Assembly: GCF_016808095.1 (NCBI RefSeq)
Contig: NC_068976.1
Span: 12,743,001-12,807,000 of the forward strand
DNA length: 64,000 bases
Reading direction: 5' to 3'
Origin: Vigna angularis
Lineage: Eukaryota; Streptophyta; Magnoliopsida; Fabales; Fabaceae
The translations under genes and the position numbers were made by a program. The notes under the pieces are model-generated. The model was not told the origin of the DNA, searched no databases, and was given only the letters and a program-made list of their open reading frames with translations. Positions 47,430 through 60,354 of this stretch are shown here, piece after piece. Each line of letters begins with the position of its first letter. The first letter of the stretch is position 1.

Positions 47430-49785
47430 TTATATTTTCATATTATCATAAATATTCATATCAAATTTTATTAAAATTGAATACACTAAAAAACAAAGAT
47501 TTTTTATCTATAATATTTTAGTTTTGTTTTTCATTAGGCTTATTTGGAAATCTTGTTAAAAGTAGACCTCATTAATTTATAAAATGAAATTCGCATTTAT
47601 TTATATATTATAAATTAATATATGAGATTTTAAATACATTTTCTTTGTTAAATACGAGACTAAATACTAATAAATAATCTAATAGATAAAATAATATATT
47701 TAATAAATAATAAATCTTGTTATAATAATCACTCAAATACTATATTAAAAGCTAAATTTTAAATTAAACACATCGATAAGTTGCTTTTATAACAGACTTA
47801 AAATCATAGTTTTTTTTAATATTTATTGTTTAAAATTATATTAGGACCAACTATTGAAAAATGACAGTTTTAAATAAATATATAAATGGTCCTGTCACTT
47901 TTGACATTGAAAATTTTTCATGAATATTTATGTTGAAAAAAGGTGTTCCTGCTAAGTTTGCTCCAGGTTTCACTAGAAACATTGCTAGAATATGAAACTG
48001 GCACCTCGGTGGTTATGAACCTTTCCGATAAAAAAAAAAGAAAAAGAAAGCTTTGGGAAAAGTCACTTCACATGCAATTTAGATTTCTGACACATTCATG
48101 TTGTAATAATTAAAAATTATTTTTGGTGGGTTCAGAAAAATCTCACTTCTTTCTTTTTCTTAAAAAGAAGCTAAGTTAATTTCCATTTAGTGATTTAATA
48201 TGTTATAAAATTTGAAATATTTTGTACAAATCACAACTTTTTTTTTGACAAAAAAAAAGGTGGAAATAGTGGAAAAAGAATTAAAATATATTTGTAATGT
48301 CTGTGTCTGACAAAAGAGATATTAAATTAAGCATCTTTCTTTTAGTGCTTATGAATACTTGACCTAAAAAGAAGACTATGGCAAATAAGAATTAATAAGA
48401 TAAGATGAGGTTATAAGGACCAGGATGAAAGCAAAATGGTCCTAACATCACATGCATTTGATAAAGACTAACTTAATGCACCATCGTTTCAACCTAAGAT
48501 CACCATGTACCAAAAAGACTAAAAGATAAGATAAGATAAATATGTATTCAACACAGTTAGCTACACTTTATATTTTGAATTTTTATTAAAACAAAGACAT
48601 TCTTTACTAAGAATAATATTGAGTGTTTGTTTATTATTTTAAGATATAGTAAAATTAACTTAAAATAGAAATGGACTTAAAATATTATTGTTATGGAAGC
48701 AGAAATAGAAAGTTGTGTTTTAGGAGGGAATGTAGAAGGGTGTGAAGTGTTTGGTGGAGAATGGTAATGATTGAAGTTTGTTTTGTGCATTGTTGTTGTG
48801 TGGAGAAGCAGGAATTGTGACATAAGGGTTTGGAGAATTGTTTGACAGAGAATTGAGGAAAGAAAAAAAAAATGGTTGAGTGGGTTATAGATGGTTCAGA
48901 CGACCATTTCCAGTGTATGATGATACTTTCTTTTTTCTCAACCATCATCCATGCATGGTCCCCCAGTTATATAAATTTCCCATTTTTTCTCTCTTTCTAT
49001 ACCTATCATCAAACTTTAATCTATTTTCTCTATTAATCACCTACATTAATACCGCCTAATATGTCTGCTAAAATATTCAAATCAGATTAATTAATTTTCT
49101 CTTCAAAATTCAAATGTAAATATATATATATATATATATTAAAAATAAATACTTTTAATATATACTTGTTTCTGAACTAGATGTGTCATTTGAGGTTTTT
49201 TTTTTTTTTTGCATGTTTCAGTTCGGTTTTTTCCTGGTTTTTTTTCATGGGGTGTGCAATAAGGAGGCTTTGATTTTTTTATCACTTGGTTTATTTATTT
49301 AATTTCTTTCTATCTTTGATTAATGTATACACTTACAACCTTCTGGAATTCCCTTTTTTTTTTCTTTGTGAACGTTGAACCTAGGATCGTTCACTTTTTC
49401 GCAACATTCATCCTGTTTTTATGTAACCTATGGTAATTAAATAGGTTTATTTCCTCCAAATCATCACACATTCACATGCTCTATTCTCTTATCCTTGGTT
49501 CTAGTTTTTTTGGGGAGTCACCTTATTACCCGCGGAATTCTTATTTTAAATAGGAAAATTTGTACAATAAAAAGATTTGTCAATTTGGCCACGCCTATAT
49601 CGGTACTCATCACATGGATTATGGTAAAAAAGATCATAGGAACAAATACTTATATAAGAGAAAATTTATTAAGCCAAAAAAGCTCCAAAAATTTTATGGG
49701 TAGACCAAGCATGTGAGTTGGTATAATATTAAGATAGACAATATTGAATCGAATTAGGGTTAACTTGTTTATATTCTCGGTGCAA
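47430..49785. other. Intergenic, AT-rich; isolated TATA-like motif
   Basis: No coding region recognised. TTATATAAA at about 48967-48975 in a GC-richer context could be a core promoter, but nothing convincing lies downstream. An open frame on the minus strand near 48700-48950 has biased composition. Confidence 0.4.
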
Positions 49786-49789
49786 GATG

Positions 49790-50570
49790 ACTCTATTGGA
49801 CCCTTTGGATTAGGTTGAATTAGATTAACTCACGATCCAAGTTAATTTGGTTTGATCTTCAGCTTGGACGACTAGATTTCACTTTCGAATTGTGTTAACT
49901 TGGGTCAAACTTTGATTAGGGTTATCTTGTCTTGACTTTCAAACTGTGTTGACTTGGGCAAACTTTGATTAAGGTTGTCTTGTCTTGACCTTCAGACATG
50001 GTATGTCCATTTCAATCTTCAAATAGGGTCGACTCATCTCAACATTCGGCTTGGGTTATCTCATCTCGATTTTTGGCTTGGGTTTCACAAACAGTCTTAA
50101 ACTTTGGCTCAGGCCTACTTAGGCCAGCCAGTCTCGACCATCTGCATGTGTTGATCTATCTTGACCTTTGACCCAAATTGTTCCATATTGACCTTCATTT
50201 CTACTTGGCATGTCTTGACCTTCACCTCATGTAGATCTATCTTGACCTTAGATATAGGTTAACCCATCTCGATTTTCAGCCTGGGTCATCCTGTTTAGAC
50301 CTTTAGCCCGTGTCAACCTATCATAACCTTTACCTCACGTTAGCCTAACTCGACCTTTATCTCAGGTCAATCTGTCTCAACCTTCGATCTCGGTTTAAGC
50401 TAGTCTCAAACTTTGAATTGGTAAGCCTGCATTGACCTTTGACATGAATCTGTCTATCTTGATCTTCGACCTGGGTTTAAGCCAATCTCGACCTTCGGAT
50501 TGGTAAGCCCATATCGACATTTGGCCAGGATCTGTCTATCTTGATCTTCGGCCCAAGTCAGCTCATATTC
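49790..50570. repeat. Diverged tandem array with CTTGACCTTCG/CTCGACCTT motifs
   Basis: About 15-20 loose units of roughly 35-60 bp are variants of 'gggttgatctatcttgaccttcgacct'. The repeating cores are TCTTGACCTT, TCTCGACCTT and CTTGGGTT. Divergence is high, so the array is old. It is probably the internal array of a decayed retroelement, by analogy with the other arrays in this window. Confidence 0.7.
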
Positions 50571-51119
50571 CTACTCTACTATTACTTATTTATTTCTCCA
50601 CTTAATACCTAAAGCTAAGATCTTCACTAGCGCTCAACTGCAAAAATATTCTTCTATGTAGGGTTTTTTTTTGTCTTAAATGTTGAGTGTCATTTTCTTG
50701 TTGTTTAAGTTGTGCTATGCCTTTAACTTTTCTTTAGTCATCTTTAACTTTTCTTATTAAGCATCTTTAGTGTTTAACATTACTTTCTGGTGACTTAACT
50801 ACAAAAATTCATATATTAATTATCTTTTCAAACCACCATTTTAACATTCAATGACAAATTTAGGGGTTCAATTGTATCATCTTTTAATCATTAAAAATTG
50901 TCATAATATCATTAAATTCAAGAAATTATGATTCTTCATAGATCATTATGTAATTCTAATTAGTTAGAGAGATTTAGTTTACTAAAAATATATTAATTGA
51001 ATGCACTGTGGCAAAAATATATGTTAAATTATATAATTTAGACACTTATAAACCACTGGATATAAATTTATTTGTATGTATTGATAAGTATGAAAAATAC
51101 ATGTTTTCAGACTTCTTAA

Positions 51120-52175
51120 TTAACTCAAAATTTGTATTTATTCATGAAATAATGTGTTTTCCTCATTAAAAAGTTGTATTTAGAAGTAGGAAAGTGTGTG
51201 GTAAATTGTACAGGAATTTATACATCAAGTGCTATCAGATGTTTCTCGCTAAGCCAGCATTAAATCGCTAAGCTAAATAGAGTTTTATTCGCTCAGCGCA
51301 CCAGCACAACTCGTTGAGCGAATAAAGGATAATTAAAGATATGCTGCAATTGAATATTCGCTTAGCGCATAAACAGTTGTGCGCTTAGCGAATTAGTTAT
51401 TTTTTCAATTGGCTTTTAAAGTGAGAAATAGACATAAAGAAAGGAGAGAAGTTAACTAAAACATCTCAGGAACTTCAGGAGACTACTTCAAGGCATCAAG
51501 ACACCATTGTTGCAAGAGATTGCTTCAAATGTGTACGTTCTAGATGACTAGGACTAGTTAAATTTTTCTTTCGTTGGAATTGGATGTAATGAACTCACTC
51601 TGATGTAATTTTTTTTAATATATCATTGTTCGTTCATATGCTCTTTCTTGAATTTACTACCATTGTATGGAAATATAATGCTATTTGAATGTTTCTTATT
51701 ACTCGAAAGTAACTTTGAGCATGGACATAGATAGAGCACTTAAATGATTTGGGATGTAGGGACAGACTCAATAACTTGGTCATTCTTAGCATCAGACTTA
51801 ATGTAAATTGTATGTTAAATTGACTAAGAGATTAACAGTTTGATACATTAATTTAGAACTAGTTGTTAAGGGATTAGGACTAGTATGCTTTGATGTGAAT
51901 GTTTGAATGAAATAATGATATGTTGTACAGAGTTTTATGTTCATATGATTCATGAACCCAATTCCAACAATGTTTCTTTTAAATATAATTCCTTGCACAC
52001 CAACTGTTTAATAAAATACTAAAAAGACTTTTTTGTGTTGTTTTGTGCATTTTGATGTCTAATTGAATTATAAAAAGAAGAATTGTCATGGGTTGCACAA
52101 GTCCTTTGGGAGAACGATATTTTTACTTATTCACTGTATTACTTGGAACGATTTGGTATACTTGCCAAAAAGTTA
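51120..52175 (+). mobile_element. Decayed LTR-type repeat, related to 1720-2910
   Basis: It carries an array of CGCTTAGCG/CTCGTTGAGCGA motifs (51245-51395), a region ending in CCTTGCACACCAACTGTTTA (51990-52009) and CCTTTGGGAGAACGATAT (about 52102), and finishes CTTGCCAAAAAGTTAACA at 52163-52180. It resembles gypsy-type LTR ends of legumes and shares its right half with 1720-2910. No internal domain or second LTR is visible. Confidence 0.5.
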
Positions 52176-54699
52176 ACATGTATAACAAATATACATTCGA
52201 ATTGTAATTTTCGTAGATAAATCATATTTTTTCTAAAAATCCAAATTTGTATGTAAATATAAATATATAATTAACAATTGTTTTTTTGGTGAATCTCATA
52301 TATCTTGAAAGAATTTTAACAAAATAATGTAATTTACTAATAAATTTAATGTCCCTAACTGATCCACAAACCATTTTTAGTTCCCCTAAATTAATCATAA
52401 GGGACTTAAGTATGCAAAGACAAAAATATGTTAATATCTTCAAAAGGAGTTTCTCTTAATGATATAATAGTTTAGGAGTTATTTGACTTAAATATCATGT
52501 ACGTGTTCACTACGTGACAATTAAATTCTAAAGCTATTGCCCGTATAGGAGAAAAATATAATTTCTTAAAAATAATCAAAATGAACGTACTTAAAATTAA
52601 TTAGGAGATTGGGTAAGTCGTAAACACAAATTTTAACCTTTTGTTTTTTTACAACACAAAAAACATATTTAGCATACACAACTTCATTAATTTCATATAT
52701 ATTTTTATTAATTTATTGAAATTGTATTTAAGAAACATAATTTTACTAAATAAAAATAAAAAACTTACTTGTAATGCACAATTTCAATAAAATAATAATA
52801 ATAATATTTAAAACAAAATCATGCACACTAAATATAGCTTATGTCTAATGAAAAAATAAAAAATTTAAACCGTACTTATAAAACATAACTTATGCAATAC
52901 GAAGTCGTTGTTTCACTAAAACAACTTATCTAGTTTTATATTTAATCTCAAATTTGTTTCATTCTAATACTTTCTCTTAGAAATTACAGCAGAGATGTTA
53001 ATTTATCAGAGTTGTTAATTTATGAGTGTAAGAAAGTATTAAAAATGTTAAATTTGTAAGTATTTATTTTCTTGACCATGAGAAATTAGAATTGTAAATT
53101 TTCTAGTATAAGAAGTTATTAAAATGAATATTATTAGTACTTGTATATTCCTTGTCGAAGAAGATGATGATGGAATATTTAATTTGGGTAGAAGCATTTA
53201 AAAATGAGATGAGATGTATGGAGAAAGTGAAGGTAGTACGTGGTGTTGGTGTGGTAGCATGTGTGAGGAAAGTGGCTTCCACATGGGTCCACAAAATCCT
53301 CTAATCATAAGTTAGGCAAATGGTGATACTATACTATTCACCAAAGTCCAAGCTCATATAATATATTCATCTATAAAGTTTCCCATGCCAAAACCACACA
53401 CATTTCAACCATAATTTAGTGTAACAACTCCAAAAGTGTCCTATATAGCTACCATAATTGCGGACAATGCTCGTTAATTATGTCCAAACCGAAGCTAAAA
53501 ACTTGCAATAAAGGTGATAAAATCACTTTTCTCTTTTATTTCTTTAAGGTTTCAATTCACTTTTGTTTTATTTTCAAACATCACAATTTCAACATTTTAA
53601 TCTCCCTCTCTTAAACATCCCACATGAATTATTAAAGTCGGGTAACTATGTTGTTTAAAATCTCATTTTAATTTTATAAATTGTAATAATTTTAAAAATT
53701 GGACTTTAAACTTAAAATTCAACTTTACAAAATTCGTTTATAAGATGATAATTGTTATAAAATATTAATAAAAATTAAGAATAATAATTTTCTGAGGCGT
53801 GTAGATTCATTGTCTTTAAGGACTTATCTAGAGTATTTGCGCAATTCTCTTAGAATACAACAAGAACTTCCTAAAAATTCGAAAAATAACAAAACTAGCA
53901 AGTATTTTTGAGAATCAATAAAACTCATATGAAAACAAAGTAATGATAGAAAACGAGCTTTGTACATATTCTGTGTGAAAAGAAAGCTCGTGAAGGTGAT
54001 CAGTGAAAGGGAGAGCTCAACATGTGGAACAGTGTGAGGGATATCTCAAGATGTTTACTATACGAGAGAGGAAGAGCTCGTCAAGTAATTTTGTGTTTCA
54101 TGCATGTGGAATGACCACATGTGCACTATTTTTAGAGTGAGAATAAAATATGAAACTAGTCCAAAGTCCATGACATGTGGAAGAATCTCGCATCTTGCGG
54201 TTAACGAGACCAATTCAATAGATAATGATGTTACGTAATTCAATTCGTAGAGCAGCTTAATCAAGTCTTACAGAAGAAAGACTTGACCAATTTATTGCAA
54301 CAAAAACCAATAAAACCAGTCACACACAAATTCGACTACAAATAAGCTCGGCCACTGGAGCTCGACCACAAGAGCTTGGCCATATGAGTCAGCCATGACC
54401 AATGCTTATTTACACCCATTGATATACTACATTGAGGTATATACAAATTCAATGTGAAACTAAATATTTATATGTGGTAGGATAATGATGACATAATAGA
54501 CCTAACAAATAATAAATTTTATTAGATCAAATTTTAAAATGATTTTGATATCATCTTAATAAATAAATTTTAAATCTAAATCAATCTTACTAAATAGATT
54601 TATTGATAAAGTTTACATCTAAATTTATTTGTTATCTTTAATAAGATGTTCAAAATTAGGTATTGATTATAATTTAATGTTGAGAGAAGTGATTATGTG
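52176..54699. other. AT-rich intergenic; no gene seen
   Basis: Nothing I can support. A short set of 'gctcg(g/a)cca' motifs at about 54340-54395 suggests the edge of another decayed array. Confidence 0.45.
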
Positions 54700-55300
54700 T
54701 ATCTAAAATAGTGTATGGTATTGACATAAGCTATGGGGTTTTTGTCTAATCATATGCGCATGTGTGGGTAAGGAGAAATGATGGGGTGAGATTAGGCGTG
54801 GGCAAAAGGCTATCACATATAAATAATGGTGGGTTTGATGGAGGGTCCCAATTTTTGATAATGGTTGGGGTGTGGAGGGCCTTTTAGTTGGCAAATTGAC
54901 CCTTTTAGGGGACCATGTGCCTCCCTTTATGCCCCACTCTTCTCTCCCTTCACACTTCCTCATTTTTGCTTTCTCTCAACCTTCTACCAATCTCTTCTTC
55001 AAACCCTATCTAACTTTATCTACACTTCTATACTATTACTACTTCAACACCAATTAGGGTTACACAAATGCCATTTTTTCTATATCACATGCTTCCCATC
55101 ATACACAAAATTATGTTACAATAACAATAATAATCATATTAATACCATTTCCTGCTTCTTTTTTCTTTTTCTGTTGGAGAGGACGACAATCCATGATGAT
55201 CATGGCAAGTCCTATGCATCATCATGCAAAGGCATAAAAGGGAGCATCATTGCATTTTTTAAATACAAAAATATCATCATTACTTAATTACTCATTTCAT
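54700..55300. other. GC-richer non-repetitive stretch with TATA-like motif
   Basis: This stretch is less AT-rich than its surroundings. CATATAAATAATGG (about 54815) resembles a core promoter, followed by a pyrimidine-rich stretch like a 5' leader (54910-55060). The longest open frame (54865-55287, 140 codons) has low-complexity composition (runs of Asn, Phe, Leu) and no family resemblance. It could be a promoter with leader of a lost gene or a non-coding transcript. Confidence 0.3.
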
Positions 55301-57100
55301 ATTTTTCGTTAATAGAGTAATCATTAAATAGCCCAAGAATATGAATTTTTTTAAACAATTATGTTGCCTCTATTTCTAAGGTCTTTTGCATTATATGTGT
55401 GTTGGGGTTTAAACTGAATTAACAAAATTGGACCTTATTTGGGTGTTGATGAATCAGTTAGAATCAAGACATTTTTCTACTAATATTGAGTTTTAAGAAA
55501 AAGAAAAGTGAGAAAAGGCTATTTTTTTTATAAATAGTCTCTTCCTATTATTTTTTTTCCACAAAATTATCTTTTAAATTAAGTTTGAGTAGTTTTATAG
55601 ATTTATCATTATTATTTTTCTGAATAAAATTCACATGTAATGCTGTTGGTTGAATCCCATTATTGATGCAAAGATGTTGTAGGTGTGAAGAATCAATTTA
55701 TAGTAAGTATTAAAATGGAGTAATTTTTTTCTGCACCCCATGTTTTCTTCTTACACCTCCATACTTTTTAAAATTCTAGTTATTCTCAAGCTGAAATTAA
55801 CAGAAAAAATATTCTTGATTTTACAATTCATAATATTTTATATTACATAATCTATAATATAAAAATACATTTTGGACGGTACCATTCATAATACAAATTT
55901 GAAAGTGAAACCATATAATTCATAAAATAAATTTATATTGTAAATGTTTTAATTCATAATATAAATTTGGAAAAATATTTAAAATATAAATTACATTTCA
56001 TTTTATATAATCTGTAATGTAATGTAAATTTACAAGTCAACATAGATGTACAAATTTTGTTATAAGAGATAACTAAGTCATTTCACTTTATCTATGGGGT
56101 GCTGGAAGAAAACATTAGGATGCAGCAATAAATCCCGAATAAGGAATCAAACTTTGACATTAAGTTTATTTTTTCTAAATGCCCAAGACCCAGCCCAACT
56201 AAATTGTTTCACCCAAAAATAACCTTTTCATTTAGCACCCCTAGTTTTCTCTGGAACTCCCATAAATATGAAAAAAAAAATATTAAATTGCTCAAGTTTG
56301 AAAATTATTCGGGATTATAATTTAAAAGTATATATTTGATCGTGTAATTTAAAATTATAAAATATATTTCAAATTGTATAATTTTCCAGAACGTACTTTT
56401 AAATTTGAAAATATATTTCAATCTAATTCCTCAATCCAAAAATATAACGTAGGAATAATTTAGATTTTTTTATTGCTTTAGCAAAGTAGAAAGCATGATA
56501 TGAAAGAAAAAATAATCAAGAAAAAGTATAAAACCCCATTTCGGATATGTCCATATATATAAATAAATAATACTTTATAGTTTTAGACCAGGATACGTTT
56601 TGTTATACTGTTAAGTAGATAAGAATTTGTGTTTAAATTACTTTAGAGATATCATGTGGTGATTTTTCAATTTAAAAACATTTTATTTTATTTTGTATAT
56701 TACATTACTACTACTACTAATAATAATAATAAACAATTTTTTTAACTAAAAAAAATTTGAAAATAATGCATATAAAAAATAGTTGAAAATTTTCTTATTA
56801 TTAATTATTAGATAATTTTACAAAAATAATAAAATAAATATGTAAAATAAGTAAATAGTTAAAAGAAATACATTTTATTAGTAATTATGAATAATAATAA
56901 TACTAATACTAATACTAATAATAAAATAATAGATTATAAACTACAACATCGACCCTATATGTAAAAATATATAGTTTTTTCTTAAAAAAGAATTAAGACA
57001 AATTTTTCCCAAAGGTTAATCTTAATTTATTGTTTCCAATATGAGAATGTAATCATATTAAACTTTTATTAGTTGTTATCTTAATCCATGCCTTACAATA
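55301..57100. other. AT-rich intergenic; no gene seen
   Basis: Only AT-rich filler and short ATA/ACT runs (for example 56885-56930). Confidence 0.5.
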
Positions 57101-57104
57101 TATA

Positions 57105-57187
57105 CTTATATGATAACATCATCCTATATAGGCTTATATGATAACCTGTATAGGCTTATATGATAACATTATCCTGTATAGGCTTGA
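57105..57187. repeat. Short tandem repeat of TATAGGCTTATATGATAAC
   Basis: Three to four copies of a 24-36 bp unit with core TAGGCTTATATGATAAC, variable spacer ATTATCCTG. Confidence 0.85.
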
Positions 57188-57198
57188 AGGAATGTTTA

Positions 57199-57522
57199 TT
57201 TAGTTCTCATATTTGCTTGAATTATTTAATTAGGTATCTTAATTTTTATTTGGTTTAATTACATTTTTATATTTATAAAAATATTTAATTAGATTATTTT
57301 CGTCAAATAGACATTATATTGTGTTTGTATACGTTACGCATTTAGTATTTTTAATTTTTTTTAAGACTTTTTTTACATGTCAAGTTATAACTATGTCACT
57401 ATTAACGTCAATCTAACATAAATAATCTAATTAGATTTTTTTTACAAATATAATGACCTGAACCAAATAAAAATTAGGAAACCTAATTAAATAATTCAAA
57501 CAAATATAAAATGCATTTAAGT
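57199..57522. mobile_element. Inverted-repeat MITE, 0.3 kb
   Basis: The left arm (57199-57302) contains GAATTATTTAATTAGGTATC, AATTTTTATTTGGTT and TTAATTAGATTATTT. The right arm (about 57412-57522) is its imperfect complement, reading GAATTATTTAATTAGGTTTC on the other strand. The loop is about 110 bp and no coding sequence is present. A target duplication could not be fixed. Confidence 0.7.
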
Positions 57523-57779
57523 ATTTTATATATTAAAATGTTATATATTGTCATTAATTTTGAGTTTTACTTTAAACAAGAATCTATCTTAATGTCTCTT
57601 TTATTAAAGGACATTCTTTTATAAGATTTTGTTTCTTTTTCGTTACTTTCTTGTTATTTTTTATTTTCGTTAATTAGTCTTAATTCATATTTTCTACATT
57701 AATTATCATTATATAAATCTTTATTTTTTTACTGACTTAAATACAAAAGAGTCCTTTTATAGTTGGATCTTCTCATTTT

Positions 57780-58914
57780 CTTTCAATATTTCAAACTCTC
57801 TCAATAAGAGACACAAGCTTAACTCTTGAGAGTCCTTATACTCCACGTCAGAGACACTTTATTAAATTCTGATAAACATAAGAATCCATCGTTTGGTCGA
57901 GTAAAACTTTTTCCCTATCACATTGCATATGATCCTTATGGGTACCTATGATTAGATTAATGTTCTTGACAACCTTTTGGAACATTTGCAACGACTTTGC
58001 CCTCTTAATTGAGGCCACAATGATGTATACCACATAGCTCATGAATGTCTCAACCAAAAAACCGTGTTGGAAATTCTTCACACTACAATTGGACACTTTT
58101 TGGTCCTGAAGTTTCAATCTTTTCTCTTTGAGTCATTGTCAGTAGCAGCTTCTTCCCTACCCAAATCTAAATTATTAAATATAAAAAACGAGACATGTTG
58201 GGCCCTGTGCTTCTAGCATTGTGCTTGTCGTGCCTTGAAATGAATATTGTATTTATTGTATACATATTTTATGGTGTGTCACCACATAGATCCCCAATTA
58301 TCGGCTTAACTGGTCAACGACATTGACCTTTCCCCTTCACAAGATGCATGGGTGTTGGGCCCACGTAAGTGTTATTCAATTTCAAGATTATGACACCATG
58401 AACTTAAGTGGAAGGATACATATTCACATGCAGCAAGGGCATTTGAGTTCTTTGCTAGGTTGAAGCTCACTTTGCCTTTGCTCACCCTCTGTACATGATT
58501 ATCGGAGTTTTGTTGCACCGCACACCTTGTTTACTTCTGGAGGAATGTCCAAGCTTGGAGAAATACATCCTTTTACGCTTCTCCACACACCTTTAAGCCA
58601 ACACCAACATGAGGAAACAATTATTCTCCAGCTATAATGAGAACGAAAATGTAGGCAAGCATACATTCCAAACCTGTGACAAAAACTCCTTTGGAGTCGA
58701 AAACGACTTTACACGCTAAGGAACAAACTTCAATGTTGCCTTCTCTAGCTTCACCAACTATGACAAGAGAGGAAAGACTCCAACACCATGCAATATGACT
58801 CTCTTGTGTACATCCTTACCACTAAGAGACCAAAGGTCATTTTATTCCCCTGCTTCATTACTAGAAAGGGAATCACCCGTTATTAGAACTTAATCATTAA
58901 CACAATAAGCTCGG
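57780..58914. other. Decayed, moderately GC sequence; likely retroelement remains
   Basis: A minus-strand frame (57848-58117, 89 codons) has normal amino-acid variety but I recognise no domain. The stretch leads directly into the tandem array at 58915, so both may belong to one worn retroelement. No termini found. Confidence 0.35.
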
Positions 58915-59725
58915 ATAGTCTCCACATTCATTGGAATAATCATACACTCAAGTAAACCATACTCACTGGCACAACAAGTCTGAGTGGCCACACCCACTTG
59001 ATGACATAATCATACGCCTAAGTACAACCTATTCGACGACACAACGAGTCTGAATGACATCTCTACTCCTCTACATAATCGAAAATTAAGTATAACCTAC
59101 TCAATGACACAATAAGTTTGAGTGACTAACCCACTCGCGTATTAAATACGTCCGAGTGTATCCTACTCGTCGATCTAATAAGTTGAAGTGACTAACCTCA
59201 CTTGCATATTAAATATTCCTAAGTACAACCTACTCGATGACACAATAAATTTTAAGTGATTATTCCCACTAACATATTAAATACACTCGAGTACAACCTA
59301 GTTGATGACACAATAAATTTGACTGACTAATCCCACTCGTGTATTTAATACATCTCAGAACAACCTACTCGATGACACAATAAATCTTAATGGCTAACCC
59401 TACGTATTAAATATGTCCGAGTTTAACCTACTTAGTGAAATAATAAATTTGAGTAGCTAACTTCACTAATGTATTAAATATGCCCAAGTACAACTTACTC
59501 AATGACATAATAAATTAGAGTGGCTAACCCTAATCACAAATTAAATATGCCTGAGTACAACCTACTCAATGACATAATGAATTCAAGTGGCTAACCCCTC
59601 TTACGTATTAAATACCCCCAAATGCATCCTATTCGTCTACCTAATGAGTTTGTCACTCACGTATTAAATATGCTTGAGTAAACCATACTCGCCAACAATA
59701 AAATATGCCTAGTTGGCCACACACT
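58915..59725. repeat. Diverged tandem array, about 61-bp unit
   Basis: About 13 units follow the plan CACTCGTGTATTAAATA, then CGAGTACAACCTACTCGATG, then ACACAATAAATTTGAGTGGC. Spacing is close to 60-62 bp throughout while sequence has drifted by 15-30 percent. This is an old but length-conserved satellite-like array. Confidence 0.85.
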
Positions 59726-59989
59726 CACAAGTAACAATTGGACAATTGATTATCATAAAAAAATGTGTACTCTTTTTTCTTAGTTTGATTTTTTTCCCAA
59801 AATTGGGTTTTTTTTGTTGAGGAAGGATTTAACGAGAGACATTATTTTAGATATGTCATTTCACTAAGCTCGAATGCACCCATAAGCTCATATGCATCCA
59901 ACATTTGCAAGATACAATTCATGGATAATTATAAAACTCGTTCATCTATCAATATAGTTTACTTGCATCTTATTTCAAACTTCCTATAG

Positions 59990-60354
59990 TTGGGGATGCT
60001 TATGTACATACCCCCAATATATTATAAAAATTTTCAAAGATTTTTATGTTAATATATTATGGTATCATAACTTATTATCAAATTTTATTATATTTCCAAG
60101 ATATTATGATATAATAATTAATTATTTAACATCTCCAAGATATTATAATATAATAATTAATTATCTGATATCTCCAAGATATAATATTTGATTATCTTCG
60201 AGTAATATAATTTTTTAATATATTTGTTTACCTGTGACTTTACCTATAAATACAATACTCACGGTTGAGAGTACTCAATTAGGATTCCTTGGCAAAATTC
60301 AATAAAAACACGATCTAATAATACATATTCTACACTACTATTAATAGTTATTTT
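59990..60354 (+). repeat. Short 43-bp tandem repeat and LTR-like promoter segment
   Basis: TCTCCAAGATATTATAATAT plus AATAATTAATTAT recurs three times in a row (about 60088-60190). It is followed by CTATAAATACAATACTCACGG (TATA box at about 60244) and a segment with GAGAGTACTCAATTAGGATTCC, which resembles the U3/R part of a plant LTR. It runs straight into the TGTAAC start at 60355. Confidence 0.5.

Noticed and set aside
48735..48770. Similarity of GTGAAGTGTTTGGTGGAGAA to miR395
   Set aside because: Several mismatches to the mature sequence and no pairing arm nearby that would form a precursor hairpin.
57848..58117. 89-codon minus-strand frame as a protein gene
   Set aside because: No recognisable domain, no splice partners, and it sits in decayed repeat-like sequence.
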